The position numbers and the translations under genes are program-made. A stretch of 64,000 nucleotides of DNA from an uncultured Mucilaginibacter sp. Its GTDB lineage: Bacteria; Bacteroidota; Bacteroidia; Sphingobacteriales; Sphingobacteriaceae. How positions within the stretch are numbered: position 1 is the first letter of the stretch; the number at the start of each line of letters is the position of its first letter. This document shows, piece after piece, positions 34,357 through 43,346 of the stretch. The stretch is taken from NCBI GenBank assembly GCA_903891475.1, contig CAITEP010000021.1, forward strand, positions 1 to 64,000. Reading direction: 5' to 3'. The notes under the pieces are model-generated. The model was not told the origin of the DNA, did not search any database, and saw only the letters and a list, made by a program, of their open reading frames with translations.

Positions 34357-35262
34357 ATGGAAACAAATTCGAACAGAAATCTGCTATACATAATTTATGG
34401 ATTAATAGCAATCATAATAGCATTAGTTATTTCTAATGTTTATTTTATTAATCAGACCAATGACCTGGAACCAAAGGTTATTGCACAAAGTGCTGAAAAA
34501 GTAAAAATGAAATCTGAGCTCGACAGTTTGGATGTTAAATTAGCCAGTGCAAACGACAGTAAAACACAATTATCAGCAGAAATGCAGCAGAAAACCGATT
34601 CCTTAAAGGGGGTTATCGCTGCTTTAAAAGTTAAATTATCGAAAGGTAAACTAACCCAAGCCGAACTTGCCAGGGTAAAAGCACAACTAAAGGCTTTAAA
34701 GATAGAGGTAAAGGATTATACCGCGCAAATTGAAGATTTAAAAAGGAAAAACGACTCGTTAAAAACTGTTAGCGATACGCTAAAAAGTAACCTCGCGGTG
34801 GTGAGTAATAAGGCCGCCAACCTCGAAAAATCGAACGCGGAGCTGGATAGTAAGGTAAAAATGGGCGCGGCCCTTAAATTGGCAAAGGCTGTTGTTGTAC
34901 CTTATAAAATTAGGAAGAGTGGCAAGGAAATTGAAGACAATTACGCGCCAAAAGTAAAAAAAGTAAAAATTACGTTCACCATAGCTATCAACGCGATTGC
35001 TAAAATTGGCACGCACGATATTTACGCGCAGGTACTTGACCCAGCCAGCAAATTGATAAAAACATCCGATTCTACCGCGTTTGTTGCCGATGGTAAAACT
35101 TTACAACCAACCCTTAAAGCCTCAATCGACTTTAAAAACGATGGTAGTCCGTACAATATCTCCTGGTCAAACTCAACAACCCTGAAACCTGGAGTTTACA
35201 CCGTACTATTTTATGCCGATGGCTTTACCATGGGTAAAACAACTTTTGAATTGAAAAAGTAA
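34357..35262 (+). CDS. Membrane-anchored coiled-coil protein of unknown function
   Basis: A 301-aa protein. One membrane helix near the N-terminus (LLYIIYGLIAIIIALVISNVY, residues ~9-29) is followed by a long coiled coil (about 45-170) rich in Lys/Leu/Glu/Asp. The C-terminal ~110 residues are beta-rich (VKKVKITFTIAINAIAKIGTHDIYAQVLDP...LKPGVYTVLFYADGFTMGKTTFELKK). This coiled-coil plus beta-domain design recurs as an uncharacterised family in Bacteroidota and is often mislabelled Smc-like. It lacks ATPase motifs, so that label would be wrong. Probably an envelope structural protein with its domain in the periplasm. Monocistronic, own terminator. Confidence 0.65.
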   Translation: METNSNRNLLYIIYGLIAIIIALVISNVYFINQTNDLEPKVIAQSAEKVKMKSELDSLDVKLASANDSKTQLSAEMQQKTDSLKGVIAALKVKLSKGKLTQAELARVKAQLKALKIEVKDYTAQIEDLKRKNDSLKTVSDTLKSNLAVVSNKAANLEKSNAELDSKVKMGAALKLAKAVVVPYKIRKSGKEIEDNYAPKVKKVKITFTIAINAIAKIGTHDIYAQVLDPASKLIKTSDSTAFVADGKTLQPTLKASIDFKNDGSPYNISWSNSTTLKPGVYTVLFYADGFTMGKTTFELKK

Positions 35263-35277
35263 ATACGCCTATTAATA

Positions 35278-35318
35278 AAAGCCCTGCCTATATATATAAT
35301 GTAGGTAGGGCTTTTTTA
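35278..35318 (+). terminator. Terminator of the coiled-coil protein gene
   Basis: AAGCCCTGCCTA pairs with TAGGTAGGGCTT around an AT-rich loop and is followed by T6. Confidence 0.85.
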
Positions 35319-35416
35319 TATGATATATAAAGAGGGTTGTTATAAAAACCTAACATTTTATTATTCATAATTGAATAGTGGTCATTCCACTAAATCATAA
35401 ATCTTAATTAGGTAAG

Positions 35417-37942
35417 CTAAACTACGTTAACAATTCCATTACATCTTGGATAATTGCTACATCCGTAGAATTCATTACGAGGCCCAACCCGTTTTATCAT
35501 TCTACCTTTACATTTTGGACAAACAATAGCATCTGCAAAAGGATTTTCGACATTGCCACCTGCAAAAATCTCCAATAAAAATTTACTTGGATAATTCTTG
35601 TCAAATAGAAAATAATTGCCATTTCTGGCACGGCTCATTGCAACATAAAAAACCCTTCTTTCTTCAGCGTTATCAAAATCGTCCCCTTCAAATAATAAAT
35701 AATTTAAAATAGGATCATCCGCTATTTCGGACGGAAATCCTAGCTTGCCGGAGTCTACATCTAATAAAATGGCATAATCACAGGTCAACCCTTTTACACC
35801 GTGTGCTGTAAAAAAATCAAGTTTAATGAGCGGGTGTGATTTTTTAAGTTCTTCAAATTGAAATGGTGAATTATGATGGTAACGGCCTATTAAAAATACT
35901 GTATTCCCAGGATGAAGATTTTCTATTTCGGTTAATATTTCATCAATTTTGTTAGTTTTTAACACTTTTCTATCGTCACCCCTTTCAAGTCCATATTCTA
36001 ATCCAATGAATGAAAAAGATGGTCCAAATGCATCAAATGTTGAAGTTAATTCCTTTTGTAGTTGGGAAGGGTTTTGTTGAATAAAACTACTGGTTATGCC
36101 AAGAATTTCTTTATTGAAACGATAAGTTTGTAAAATACTTGCCTTATGGGTAAATCCAAAGTTTTTTTCAAATTCTGTTGTTATTGAAATGTCACTGCCT
36201 GAAAATCGGAAAATCGACTGCCAATCATCACCAACCCCGTACAACTTCAGGCCTGGATTTGCTTTTTTTAGACTCATAAGCAAGTCATATCTACCTAAAG
36301 ACATATCCTGAAACTCGTCAACTAAAATATACTTATAGCGTTTATTGTAGTTTCCTTGGCTAATATGTTCAGTAGCTTCGTTTATCATGTCGTTATAATC
36401 GATGTTCCCTTCCAAGGTAAGTTTAGATTGATAACTTTGATAAAGAGGCTTAAAAACATCTAAAAATACCATTAGTCTTTTATCAAACTTAGATTCTTTA
36501 AAATCAGTAATTCTTTTATTATTCGATTTCATCAAGTTTAGAAATGTATAAATAAGATTCATAAAATCTTCGTAATGGTCAGATTTATGAATCACATCCA
36601 ACATTTCACTAGGCTCCCTTTTTTGCAATTCAACTCCAAAATCAATCAGCTGTTTTTTTAAACTGCTAATCAGCTTTTGTTTTTTGTTTTCGTATGAAAA
36701 AGTTGTAACAAGTCTTGTGTTATACCGAGAATGAATATCATTTTTCCAATTCATCGTTGAGTGGTAAGAGTCTCTTGCATTGGTGAAAGGAGGGCTATAA
36801 GAAAACCAATTAGGCACGTCACCATTTTCATTGATACCATAATGCTCATGCCATATTTGATAATCTGGTAGATAGAAGTCAGGGCGATATTGACCTCGGT
36901 TATAATCTATATCTTCTGGCTTAAGCGGAAATGGGTGTTCATAACTATAATTTACCTTAAATAAATATAAAAAATTCCCTATTTCCATTTCTTCCTTGCT
37001 CTTAACATTAACACCATCAAGCGTAGTATTTTTGAAGTTACTTTCGTGCTTCATATACTCATCTCCTGTTTTGAATGTAAATTCGTCCCTCGCTGGGCGG
37101 TTAAAAAATGCGATAAAGTTTACTGCTTTATTTCGAAAATTTTCATCATTTAGAAACAATTCATCGAATGTAGACTGTAAAAATGACTTTGCTTTATCGT
37201 CATCACCGTCAAAGGCTAGGCCGAAATGAGTTTTTACTGCATTTCTGGTGACCATAAAACCAAAGCTATTGAAAGTCCTAACTTCAAGTGTTTCATTTCC
37301 TAAAAACTTCTCGCAAAAGTTGGTAGTCCTGTTAAACATCTCATTTACGGCATTTCTAGTAAAGGCTATGATAAGAAGCTCGTCTGGCCTAGCAAGTCCT
37401 TTCTTAAGTAGATAAGCCACTTTTGCGCTTATCGTCGTTGTCTTGCCGGTGCCAGCACCAGCTATTACAAGATTATTATCCTCATCACGTATCACAGCAT
37501 CTATTTGATCTTCTGACAACGGATATTCCGCTACTTTTTTAAAAAAGTCTGCATATTTTTCCTTTTCGAATTTAACAAACTGATCATTGTATTTTTTTCT
37601 TTCTTCTGAAATGGTCTCAAAAATACTCACGAATCGGTCAATTGTATTGACATCATTTGGATTAAGACCAACAGAAAAATATTCTTCAGGTATACTTTCT
37701 TTTTTGGAAGATTGTGATATTAGGTAATTTTGTTCATCACTATGCGCAAAATAAAATTCATTGTTAATCAAGTTGTCATATTCAGATAGCGCTTGCTCAA
37801 GGAGAGGAATAAGTGGAATTAGTTTTTTTTTGACTTTTTTCCGTCTTAGCCACTCCTTGTATATAAACCAAATACCTACAATGGTAAGAGACCACAGAAC
37901 TATCTTTATAGGAGATATGCCGTTAAATTTGTCTTCCTTCAT
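35417..37942 (-). CDS. UvrD/HelD-type SF1 helicase with N-terminal membrane helix and C-terminal zinc ribbon
   Basis: An 841-aa protein. Residues ~10-27 (SPIKIVLWSLTIVGIWFIY) form a membrane helix, unusual for a helicase. Helicase motifs: Q-motif SEDQIDAVI, I AGAGTGKTT, II VDEFQDMS, III VGDDWQSIFRFSG, V TAHGVKGLTCDYAILLD, VI YVAMSRARN. An insertion in domain 1 (EIGNFLYLFKVNYSYEHPF ... YRPDFYLPDYQIWHEHYG) resembles the PD-(D/E)xK-like module of helicase IV relatives, but with E-H in place of E-x-K. The C-terminus CPKCKGRM...FYGCSNYPRCNG is a topoisomerase-type zinc ribbon. Probable role in DNA repair or DNA defence. The promoter element TAATTTTG lies 27-34 bp upstream. Confidence 0.85.
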   Translation of the reverse strand: MKEDKFNGISPIKIVLWSLTIVGIWFIYKEWLRRKKVKKKLIPLIPLLEQALSEYDNLINNEFYFAHSDEQNYLISQSSKKESIPEEYFSVGLNPNDVNTIDRFVSIFETISEERKKYNDQFVKFEKEKYADFFKKVAEYPLSEDQIDAVIRDEDNNLVIAGAGTGKTTTISAKVAYLLKKGLARPDELLIIAFTRNAVNEMFNRTTNFCEKFLGNETLEVRTFNSFGFMVTRNAVKTHFGLAFDGDDDKAKSFLQSTFDELFLNDENFRNKAVNFIAFFNRPARDEFTFKTGDEYMKHESNFKNTTLDGVNVKSKEEMEIGNFLYLFKVNYSYEHPFPLKPEDIDYNRGQYRPDFYLPDYQIWHEHYGINENGDVPNWFSYSPPFTNARDSYHSTMNWKNDIHSRYNTRLVTTFSYENKKQKLISSLKKQLIDFGVELQKREPSEMLDVIHKSDHYEDFMNLIYTFLNLMKSNNKRITDFKESKFDKRLMVFLDVFKPLYQSYQSKLTLEGNIDYNDMINEATEHISQGNYNKRYKYILVDEFQDMSLGRYDLLMSLKKANPGLKLYGVGDDWQSIFRFSGSDISITTEFEKNFGFTHKASILQTYRFNKEILGITSSFIQQNPSQLQKELTSTFDAFGPSFSFIGLEYGLERGDDRKVLKTNKIDEILTEIENLHPGNTVFLIGRYHHNSPFQFEELKKSHPLIKLDFFTAHGVKGLTCDYAILLDVDSGKLGFPSEIADDPILNYLLFEGDDFDNAEERRVFYVAMSRARNGNYFLFDKNYPSKFLLEIFAGGNVENPFADAIVCPKCKGRMIKRVGPRNEFYGCSNYPRCNGIVNVV

Positions 37943-37968
37943 TTATAGGTTAAGCTTTATTCCATTCA

Positions 37969-37976
37969 CAAAATTA
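37969..37976 (-). promoter_or_regulatory. -7 element TAATTTTG of the helicase gene
   Basis: CAAAATTA on plus, 27-34 bp upstream of the ATG at 37942. Confidence 0.5.
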
Positions 37977-38086
37977 TAAGTAATTACCTTACATTCAAAA
38001 CAATAGCAATACTCTATACCTTGGACTATAGCAAACTTATTTTCGTATATTATTAACGATTTATTAATTTGGTAAATAACTCACTC

Positions 38087-38182
38087 CCCCGCTGTTTGAA
38101 GTTTACCAAATCAAACCACTATGCCTGTAGATTGCATCTCCACCATAAAATTGCCATTAAAAAAAAGAGGCCTAACTCTGCA
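38087..38182 (+). repeat. Dispersed repeat H, copy 3
   Basis: cccccgctgtttgaagttta ... ctatgcctgtagattgcatc ... attgccattaaaaaaaagag. It matches 38637-38735 and, in complement, 15346-15440. Confidence 0.8.
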
Positions 38183-38209
38183 ACAAAATCAATTTAATAA
38201 ACACAATCA

Positions 38210-38459
38210 AACACCCACTAACGCACCATTCCACCACCCACTAACTCACACACTCACCCCTCACCATCTCACTCACTCACTATTCAACCACTCACCATCT
38301 AACCAAATTATAATTTAGCCTTTAAAATTATAATTAAACCCTACTAAAACCCTTTAAAAACCTATGAAACTATAGTCAAATTCGTAAAAACGCCTTCAAA
38401 TTATAATTTTGATGCTGGTTTTTGGTGCTTTTTTGGGATTTGAAGAGGGGTTTTTGTAG
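38210..38459 (+). repeat. Dispersed repeat A, copy 2
   Basis: Begins with ctcactcactc words and continues through ccaaattataattt and actatagtcaaattcgtaa to tttgatgctggtttttggtg. Shorter than copies 1 and 3: the acgcgtccctaatcatcca end is missing. Confidence 0.8.
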
Positions 38460-38463
38460 TATT

Positions 38464-38511
38464 TAGTAGCTAGTATCAAGTAGCTAGTAATTGGTATTAA
38501 GTAGCTAGTAT
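38464..38511 (+). repeat. Repeat D, copy 2
   Basis: Two to three tandem tagtatcaagtagctagta words directly after repeat A. Confidence 0.7.
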
Positions 38512-38636
38512 TTTTCTATTTGACCCAAATTAAGCGCCCTCTCTTTCGCAGAGGGTGGGGGGTGAGGCTTTTTTTTAAATTTGAGGTATGAGATTTTGGA
38601 TACGGGAAAATGTTAAGAACATCACCAATCAATAAA

Positions 38637-38735
38637 TCCCCCGCTGTTTGAAGCTTATCAACTTCAAACTCCAATGCCCTGAGATTACATCCCCACCAAT
38701 AAAATCGACAATAAAAAAAAGAGGCGTAACTATTA
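38637..38735 (+). repeat. Dispersed repeat H, copy 4
   Basis: cccccgctgtttgaagcttatcaacttcaaac ends as a near palindrome (GTTTGAAG/CTTCAAAC), then atgccctgagattacatccc and aaaaaaaagaggcgtaact. Confidence 0.8.
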
Positions 38736-38757
38736 CAACTAATCAACTTGGTAAACC

Positions 38758-38854
38758 TCCCGATAGCTATCGGGACAACAAATCAATATCCCAATAGCTA
38801 TCGGGACAATAAATCAAACCCCCAAACCCACCTACATCCCGATGGCTATCGGGA
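38758..38854. repeat. Cluster of three TCCCGATAGCTATCGGGA palindromes
   Basis: 38758-38775 exact; 38789-38806 with A for G at position 5; 38837-38854 with G for A at position 8. Spacing is about 31 and 48 bp. Confidence 0.85.
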
Positions 38855-39114
38855 CATAACCTTCAACAACATAAACATTCACTAATAATTAAAAATATAA
38901 AATATAGCCTATCAAAAATTGCCGGTAGTATGGTAATATAAATAATAGTAAACTTAGTTCACAAAAATAGCTAAGCGCTTATAATACAGTAGCATGATAG
39001 CTGATGAGCCAAGGGTTATCAGTAAAAGGATACCTTTTAACCTAGGTTTTAATAGGCTGCAAGTTTTAGTTTTAAAAAATATTCTCAATAATTAGGATAA
39101 TTATATAGAATTAA

Positions 39115-39122
39115 TAAATTTG
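39115..39122 (+). promoter_or_regulatory. -7 element TAAATTTG of the small lipoprotein gene
   Basis: TA-AA-TTTG 19 bp before the ATG at 39141. Confidence 0.45.
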
Positions 39123-39140
39123 ACTCAAATAAATCATATT

Positions 39141-39257
39141 ATGAGAAGTAAGCTTTATTTATCAGCCTTAATTTTATTGGTTCTATCAACAGCCTCTTGT
39201 CAGCGAAAGCTTTGTTTAACATATGATAAACCGCATCAGTTTGGTCGTGCCCACTAG
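39141..39257 (+). CDS. Small lipoprotein, 38 aa
   Basis: A short reading frame with a textbook lipoprotein signal: MRSKLYLSALILLVLSTASC with Cys at position 20, followed by an 18-residue mature peptide (QRKLCLTYDKPHQFGRAH). A TAAATTTG promoter element precedes it. It lies isolated between repeat clusters. It could be a remnant of a longer lipoprotein or a real small protein; the intact signal peptide plus promoter favour expression. No family recognised. Confidence 0.5.
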   Translation: MRSKLYLSALILLVLSTASCQRKLCLTYDKPHQFGRAH

Positions 39258-39358
39258 TCTTTAAACCATACAAAGCAGGATAGCAGGTATTGAACTTTTA
39301 TGGTTTAATAAGCCCATTTCCAAATGGAAGTGAGGGGTAGCTACTGGTGAGGCTTTTT

Positions 39359-39462
39359 TAGTATCAAGTAGCTAGTATCTAGTCCCTAGTATTTTTTTAT
39401 TAAACCCAAATTAAGCTCCCTCTCTTGGTTTAGTATCAAGTAGCTGGCATCTAGTATCAAGA
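39359..39462 (+). repeat. Repeat D, copies 3 and 4
   Basis: tagtatcaagtagctagtat at 39359 and tagtatcaagtagctggcat at 39431, separated by ~40 bp. The following gaccatagtttaagttaaac corresponds in complement to the flank of copy 1 at 34058-34080. Confidence 0.7.
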
Positions 39463-39596
39463 CCATAGTTTAAGTTAAACCACAACCACAACATTCAACC
39501 TACTCAACGCAATCAACCATTCACTCAATCAACCATTCACCAAATCAATAATTCAATAATTCAATAAATCCTCATCTAAAAGCGTAAATTTTTTCA

Positions 39597-39604
39597 TACT
39601 TTTG
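39597..39604 (+). promoter_or_regulatory. -7 element TACTTTTG of pyrG-yidC
   Basis: TA-CT-TTTG, 56 bp upstream of the pyrG start codon. Confidence 0.55.
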
Positions 39605-39660
39605 TATCCCGTACACAAACAATTTGCGAGGGCAAAATTCTTCGCGAAATCAACAAAAAC

Positions 39661-41271
39661 ATGACTAAATATATATTTGTTACGGGCGGTGTTACCTCAT
39701 CGTTAGGAAAAGGTATTATTTCCGCTTCTTTAGCTAAATTACTACAATCGCGCGGTTACCGGGTAACCATCCAAAAGTTCGACCCTTATATTAATATCGA
39801 TCCGGGTACCTTGAACCCTTATGAGCATGGCGAATGCTATGTGACCGAAGATGGTGCCGAAACCGATTTGGATTTGGGTCACTACGAACGCTTTTTAAAT
39901 ACCCCAACAAGCCGGGCCAATAATATTACCACCGGCCGTATTTATCAAAACGTAATAAATATGGAGCGTGAGGGCGCTTTTTTGGGTAAAACCGTACAAG
40001 TGGTTCCGCATATAACCGATGAGATAAAACGTAACATCCGCATACTGGGCGAAAACGGCGAGTTTGATATCGTGATTACCGAATTAGGTGGCACCGTGGG
40101 CGATATTGAATCGTTACCCTATATAGAAGCCGTAAGGCAATTTAGGTGGGAAACAGGCTCAGGTAATTCATTGGTAATTCACTTAACACTGATCCCTTTT
40201 TTGGCTGCCGCCGGAGAGTTGAAAACAAAGCCAACTCAACACTCGGTTAAAATGCTCTTGGAATATGGTATTCAGCCCGATATCTTGGTTTGCCGTACCG
40301 AGCATCCGCTTAGTACTGATATCCGCAAAAAAATAGCCTTGTTCTGTAACGTAAACGTAAACGCGGTGATTGAATCGATCGACGCATCCACCATTTATGA
40401 TGTGCCTTTATTGATGTTGAAGGAACAACTGGATAAAACGGTGTTGGCTAAACTTAAATTACCCCATAAAAGCGAACCGGATTTGGAAAGCTGGAAAGAG
40501 TTTTTGGGTAGGTTAAAAAATCCAACCTTTGAGGTAAGGATTGGGTTGGTTGGTAAATATGTTGAACTGCCGGATGCGTACAAGTCAATCACCGAATCAT
40601 TTATCCATGCCGGTACCCGCAATGAATGTAAGGTAAAGGTAGAGTACATACCATCGGAACAATTAACCACCGAAAACGCGGTGGAACGTTTAAAAGGCTT
40701 GCATGGTGTTTTAGTTGCACCGGGTTTTGGCGAGCGTGGCTTTGAAGGTAAAATTGAAGCTATACGCTACGTGCGCGAAAATAACATTCCGTTTTTTGGC
40801 ATTTGCTTGGGTATGCAATGCTCCGTTGTGGAGTTTGGGCGCCATGTTTTAGGTTTGAAAGATGCCAGCAGTACCGAAATGAACAGTGCCACCCCACACC
40901 CCGTTATTAACATGATGGAGGAGCAGAAAAAAGTGGTAAACAAAGGCGGTACCATGCGTTTAGGAGCCTATGCTTGCGATTTGAAAAAGGGAAGCAAGGC
41001 GGCCAACTACTATGGAAAATCCCGGATTTCAGAACGCCACCGTCACCGTTATGAGTTTAATAACGATTACTTGAAAGATTATGAAAACGCGGGACTGATT
41101 CCTACAGGCATTAATCCCGAAAATAATTTGGTGGAGATTGTGGAGCTTAAAAATCATCCGTTTTTCATTGGGGCGCAATTTCATCCCGAATTAAAATCAA
41201 CTGTTGCTAATCCGCATCCGCTTTTTATTAACTTTGTCGCCGCTTCTATGGCTTATGCCCGGAAGAAATAA
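39661..41271 (+). CDS. pyrG: CTP synthase
   Basis: A 536-aa protein, the usual length. The N-terminal synthase domain has [18 protein letters not shown] (P-loop), [19 protein letters not shown] and [17 protein letters not shown]. The C-terminal class I glutamine amidotransferase has [10 protein letters not shown] (catalytic Cys), with the His/Glu pair in [10 protein letters not shown]. It makes CTP from UTP, ATP and glutamine. yidC starts 19 bp after its stop codon, so the two are co-transcribed. Confidence 0.97.
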   Translation: MTKYIFVTGGVTSSLGKGIISASLAKLLQSRGYRVTIQKFDPYINIDPGTLNPYEHGECYVTEDGAETDLDLGHYERFLNTPTSRANNITTGRIYQNVINMEREGAFLGKTVQVVPHITDEIKRNIRILGENGEFDIVITELGGTVGDIESLPYIEAVRQFRWETGSGNSLVIHLTLIPFLAAAGELKTKPTQHSVKMLLEYGIQPDILVCRTEHPLSTDIRKKIALFCNVNVNAVIESIDASTIYDVPLLMLKEQLDKTVLAKLKLPHKSEPDLESWKEFLGRLKNPTFEVRIGLVGKYVELPDAYKSITESFIHAGTRNECKVKVEYIPSEQLTTENAVERLKGLHGVLVAPGFGERGFEGKIEAIRYVRENNIPFFGICLGMQCSVVEFGRHVLGLKDASSTEMNSATPHPVINMMEEQKKVVNKGGTMRLGAYACDLKKGSKAANYYGKSRISERHRHRYEFNNDYLKDYENAGLIPTGINPENNLVEIVELKNHPFFIGAQFHPELKSTVANPHPLFINFVAASMAYARKK

Positions 41272-41290
41272 TTAAGTTCGAAATACAACA

Positions 41291-43117
41291 ATGGATAAAA
41301 ATACGTTTACAGGACTGTTCCTGATTATGATTATAATGGCTGCCTCCTTCTATTTTATGAAGCCGAGCGATGCCGAACTAAAAAAAGAAAGATTAAAAGC
41401 ACATGCCGACTCTGTTAAAGCAGGTAAAATTGCTGCCGATACCAAAAATGCCGTAAAATTTGCCGACGCTGCCAAATCAATAAAAAATAAGATAGTTGAT
41501 TCGGCCATATTAAAAAGTCCTTTTGGCGCGGCCACGGTGGGCGATGATAAATTAGTTACCCTACAAAACAATGATATTATAGTAAAGCTGAGCAACAAAG
41601 GTGGCAAGGTATATTCGGTGGAGCTGAAAAACTTTAAAACCTTTGATAAAAAGCCTTTGGTATTGTTTGAGGGCAATAAAAACCAGTTTGGTTTAACTTT
41701 TGCCGCCGGTGCCAATTCCATTAAAACCGATCAGCTTTATTTTACCCCATCGGCATCACAATTAACCGTTGCCGGAAACGATTCGGCATCGTTTACCATG
41801 CGATTAAATTATAGTGCCACACAGTATATTGATTACATATACACCCTGAAAGGCACAGGCTATAAACTGGGCTTAACTATTAAGCCTACCGGCTTAGAGC
41901 AAGTAATTGCCAAACCCGAAACCATTGATTTAACTTGGGCCGCCAGTGTGCGCAAACAGGAAAAGGATATGGAGCAGGAAAGAAAGTACTCCAACGTGTC
42001 CTACAATAATACGGAAGGCGCTAACGATAACCTGAGCATTGGTAAAGACGATCAAAAACTTATTACCGATAAAAAAATTCAATGGATATCATTCAAGGCG
42101 CATTTCTTTTCGAGCGTTTTAGTTACCCCAAAAGGTTTTACCAAAACTGATATATCAGAAAGTACCGATGTAACGGATACCACCGATATAAAACAAATGA
42201 GTGCTTCGGTACAACTACCACGCGAGGCTAATGGTACCTTCCCGATGTTGTTTTATTTTGGACCAAACCGTTTCTCCACCTTACAAGATCAAGGGTTCGG
42301 ACTTGAAAAAATTGTTGATTTAGGTTGGGGGCCACTGGCTTACATAAACCGTTTTACCGTAATACCTGTATTTAACTTTTTAAAGCAGTTTAACTGGAAT
42401 TATGGCTTAATCATTTTTGTACTTACAATTTTGCTGAAGTTGGTGCTATCGCCGCTTACCTATAAGTCGTACCTGTCAATGGCGAAAATGCGGGTTTTAA
42501 AACCGGAGATGGACGACATAAAGGCTAAAGTAGGGGAGGATAACCCAACGCTATTACAACAAGAGTATCTGAAACTCTATAAAAAGGCGGGCGTAAATCC
42601 ATTAGGTGGTTGTTTGCCTATGCTGATACAATTGCCCATCGTATTCGCGTTTTTTAGGTTTTTCCCGAGCTTATTTGAGCTACGCGGTGAAAGCTTTTTG
42701 TGGATGCACGATTTATCAACCTACGATTCTATTTTAACCCTGCCCAACATCCCTTTTATTGGTAATCACTTAAGTTTAATGTGCGTATTGATGACCATCA
42801 GTACCTTAATTTATACCTATTTCAATAACCAAATTTCGGGAGCTACCGGGCAAATGAAATACATAGGTTACATTACACCCGTTATATTTTTAGGCGCCTT
42901 AAATAGCTTCCCATCAGGTTTAAATTATTACTACTTTTTGGCCAACATGATGACCTTTTCGCAACAATACATTATCCGTTTAATGGTTGATGATAAAAAA
43001 ATACATGCCCAAATACAAGAAAACAAAAAGAAGCCCGAAGAAAAGAAAAAAACTAATGGTTTCCAGGCACGTATGGAAGAAATGATGCGCCAAAAACAGC
43101 AGTTACCAAAAAAATAA
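41291..43117 (+). CDS. yidC: Membrane protein insertase YidC
   Basis: A 608-aa protein. The N-terminal membrane helix is FTGLFLIMIIMAASFYFM. The large periplasmic beta-domain (about 80-340) begins LVTLQNNDIIVKLSNKGGKVYSVEL. The conserved insertase core begins at NYGLIIFVLTILLKLVLSPLTYKSYLSMAKMR and includes GGCLPMLIQLPIVFAFFRFFPSLFELRGESFLW. The basic, Gln-rich C-terminal tail (KKPEEKKKTNGF...MMRQKQQLPKK) is typical of Bacteroidota. It inserts membrane proteins with or without SecYEG. A strong terminator follows. Confidence 0.96.
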   Translation: MDKNTFTGLFLIMIIMAASFYFMKPSDAELKKERLKAHADSVKAGKIAADTKNAVKFADAAKSIKNKIVDSAILKSPFGAATVGDDKLVTLQNNDIIVKLSNKGGKVYSVELKNFKTFDKKPLVLFEGNKNQFGLTFAAGANSIKTDQLYFTPSASQLTVAGNDSASFTMRLNYSATQYIDYIYTLKGTGYKLGLTIKPTGLEQVIAKPETIDLTWAASVRKQEKDMEQERKYSNVSYNNTEGANDNLSIGKDDQKLITDKKIQWISFKAHFFSSVLVTPKGFTKTDISESTDVTDTTDIKQMSASVQLPREANGTFPMLFYFGPNRFSTLQDQGFGLEKIVDLGWGPLAYINRFTVIPVFNFLKQFNWNYGLIIFVLTILLKLVLSPLTYKSYLSMAKMRVLKPEMDDIKAKVGEDNPTLLQQEYLKLYKKAGVNPLGGCLPMLIQLPIVFAFFRFFPSLFELRGESFLWMHDLSTYDSILTLPNIPFIGNHLSLMCVLMTISTLIYTYFNNQISGATGQMKYIGYITPVIFLGALNSFPSGLNYYYFLANMMTFSQQYIIRLMVDDKKIHAQIQENKKKPEEKKKTNGFQARMEEMMRQKQQLPKK

Positions 43118-43146
43118 AGAAAGATAAGGCTTATTTTAATTGAGCT

Positions 43147-43185
43147 AAAAAGGTCAAAACATGAAAATTGTTTTGACCTTTTTTT
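43147..43185 (+). terminator. Terminator of pyrG-yidC
   Basis: AAAAAGGTCAAAAC pairs with GTTTTGACCTTTTT around atgaaaatt, ending in seven T. Confidence 0.9.
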
Positions 43186-43346
43186 GTATTCATGAAAACC
43201 TATAGTAACTTTCAAAAACTTACAAAGTTGAGTATCAATCTCAGCTTATTGATTAATAAGTTTAAAGCGGAACTAAATTGATTTTTTTAAAAACTATTTT
43301 ATGTAACAATTTAAAGTGTTACTAATCAAAGCATAAAACTCATCGC

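Larger units (their letters stand above)
37943..39140. other. Repeat-dense gene-free interval downstream of pyrG's neighbours
   Basis: About 1.2 kb holding repeat H twice (38087-38182 and 38637-38735), repeat A (38210-38459), repeat D (38464-38511), a g/c-rich gagggtggggggtgaggc tract near 38550, three TCCCGATAGCTATCGGGA-type palindromes (38758-38854) and ~250 bp of featureless AT-rich DNA. No gene seen except the small lipoprotein that follows. Confidence 0.7.
39258..39660. other. Gene-free interval with repeat D and the pyrG promoter
   Basis: Contains two repeat D copies (39359-39392 and 39430-39462), aattaagctccctctc words shared with 38525-38545, repeated attcaataa words and the pyrG -7 element. 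Confidence 0.65.
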
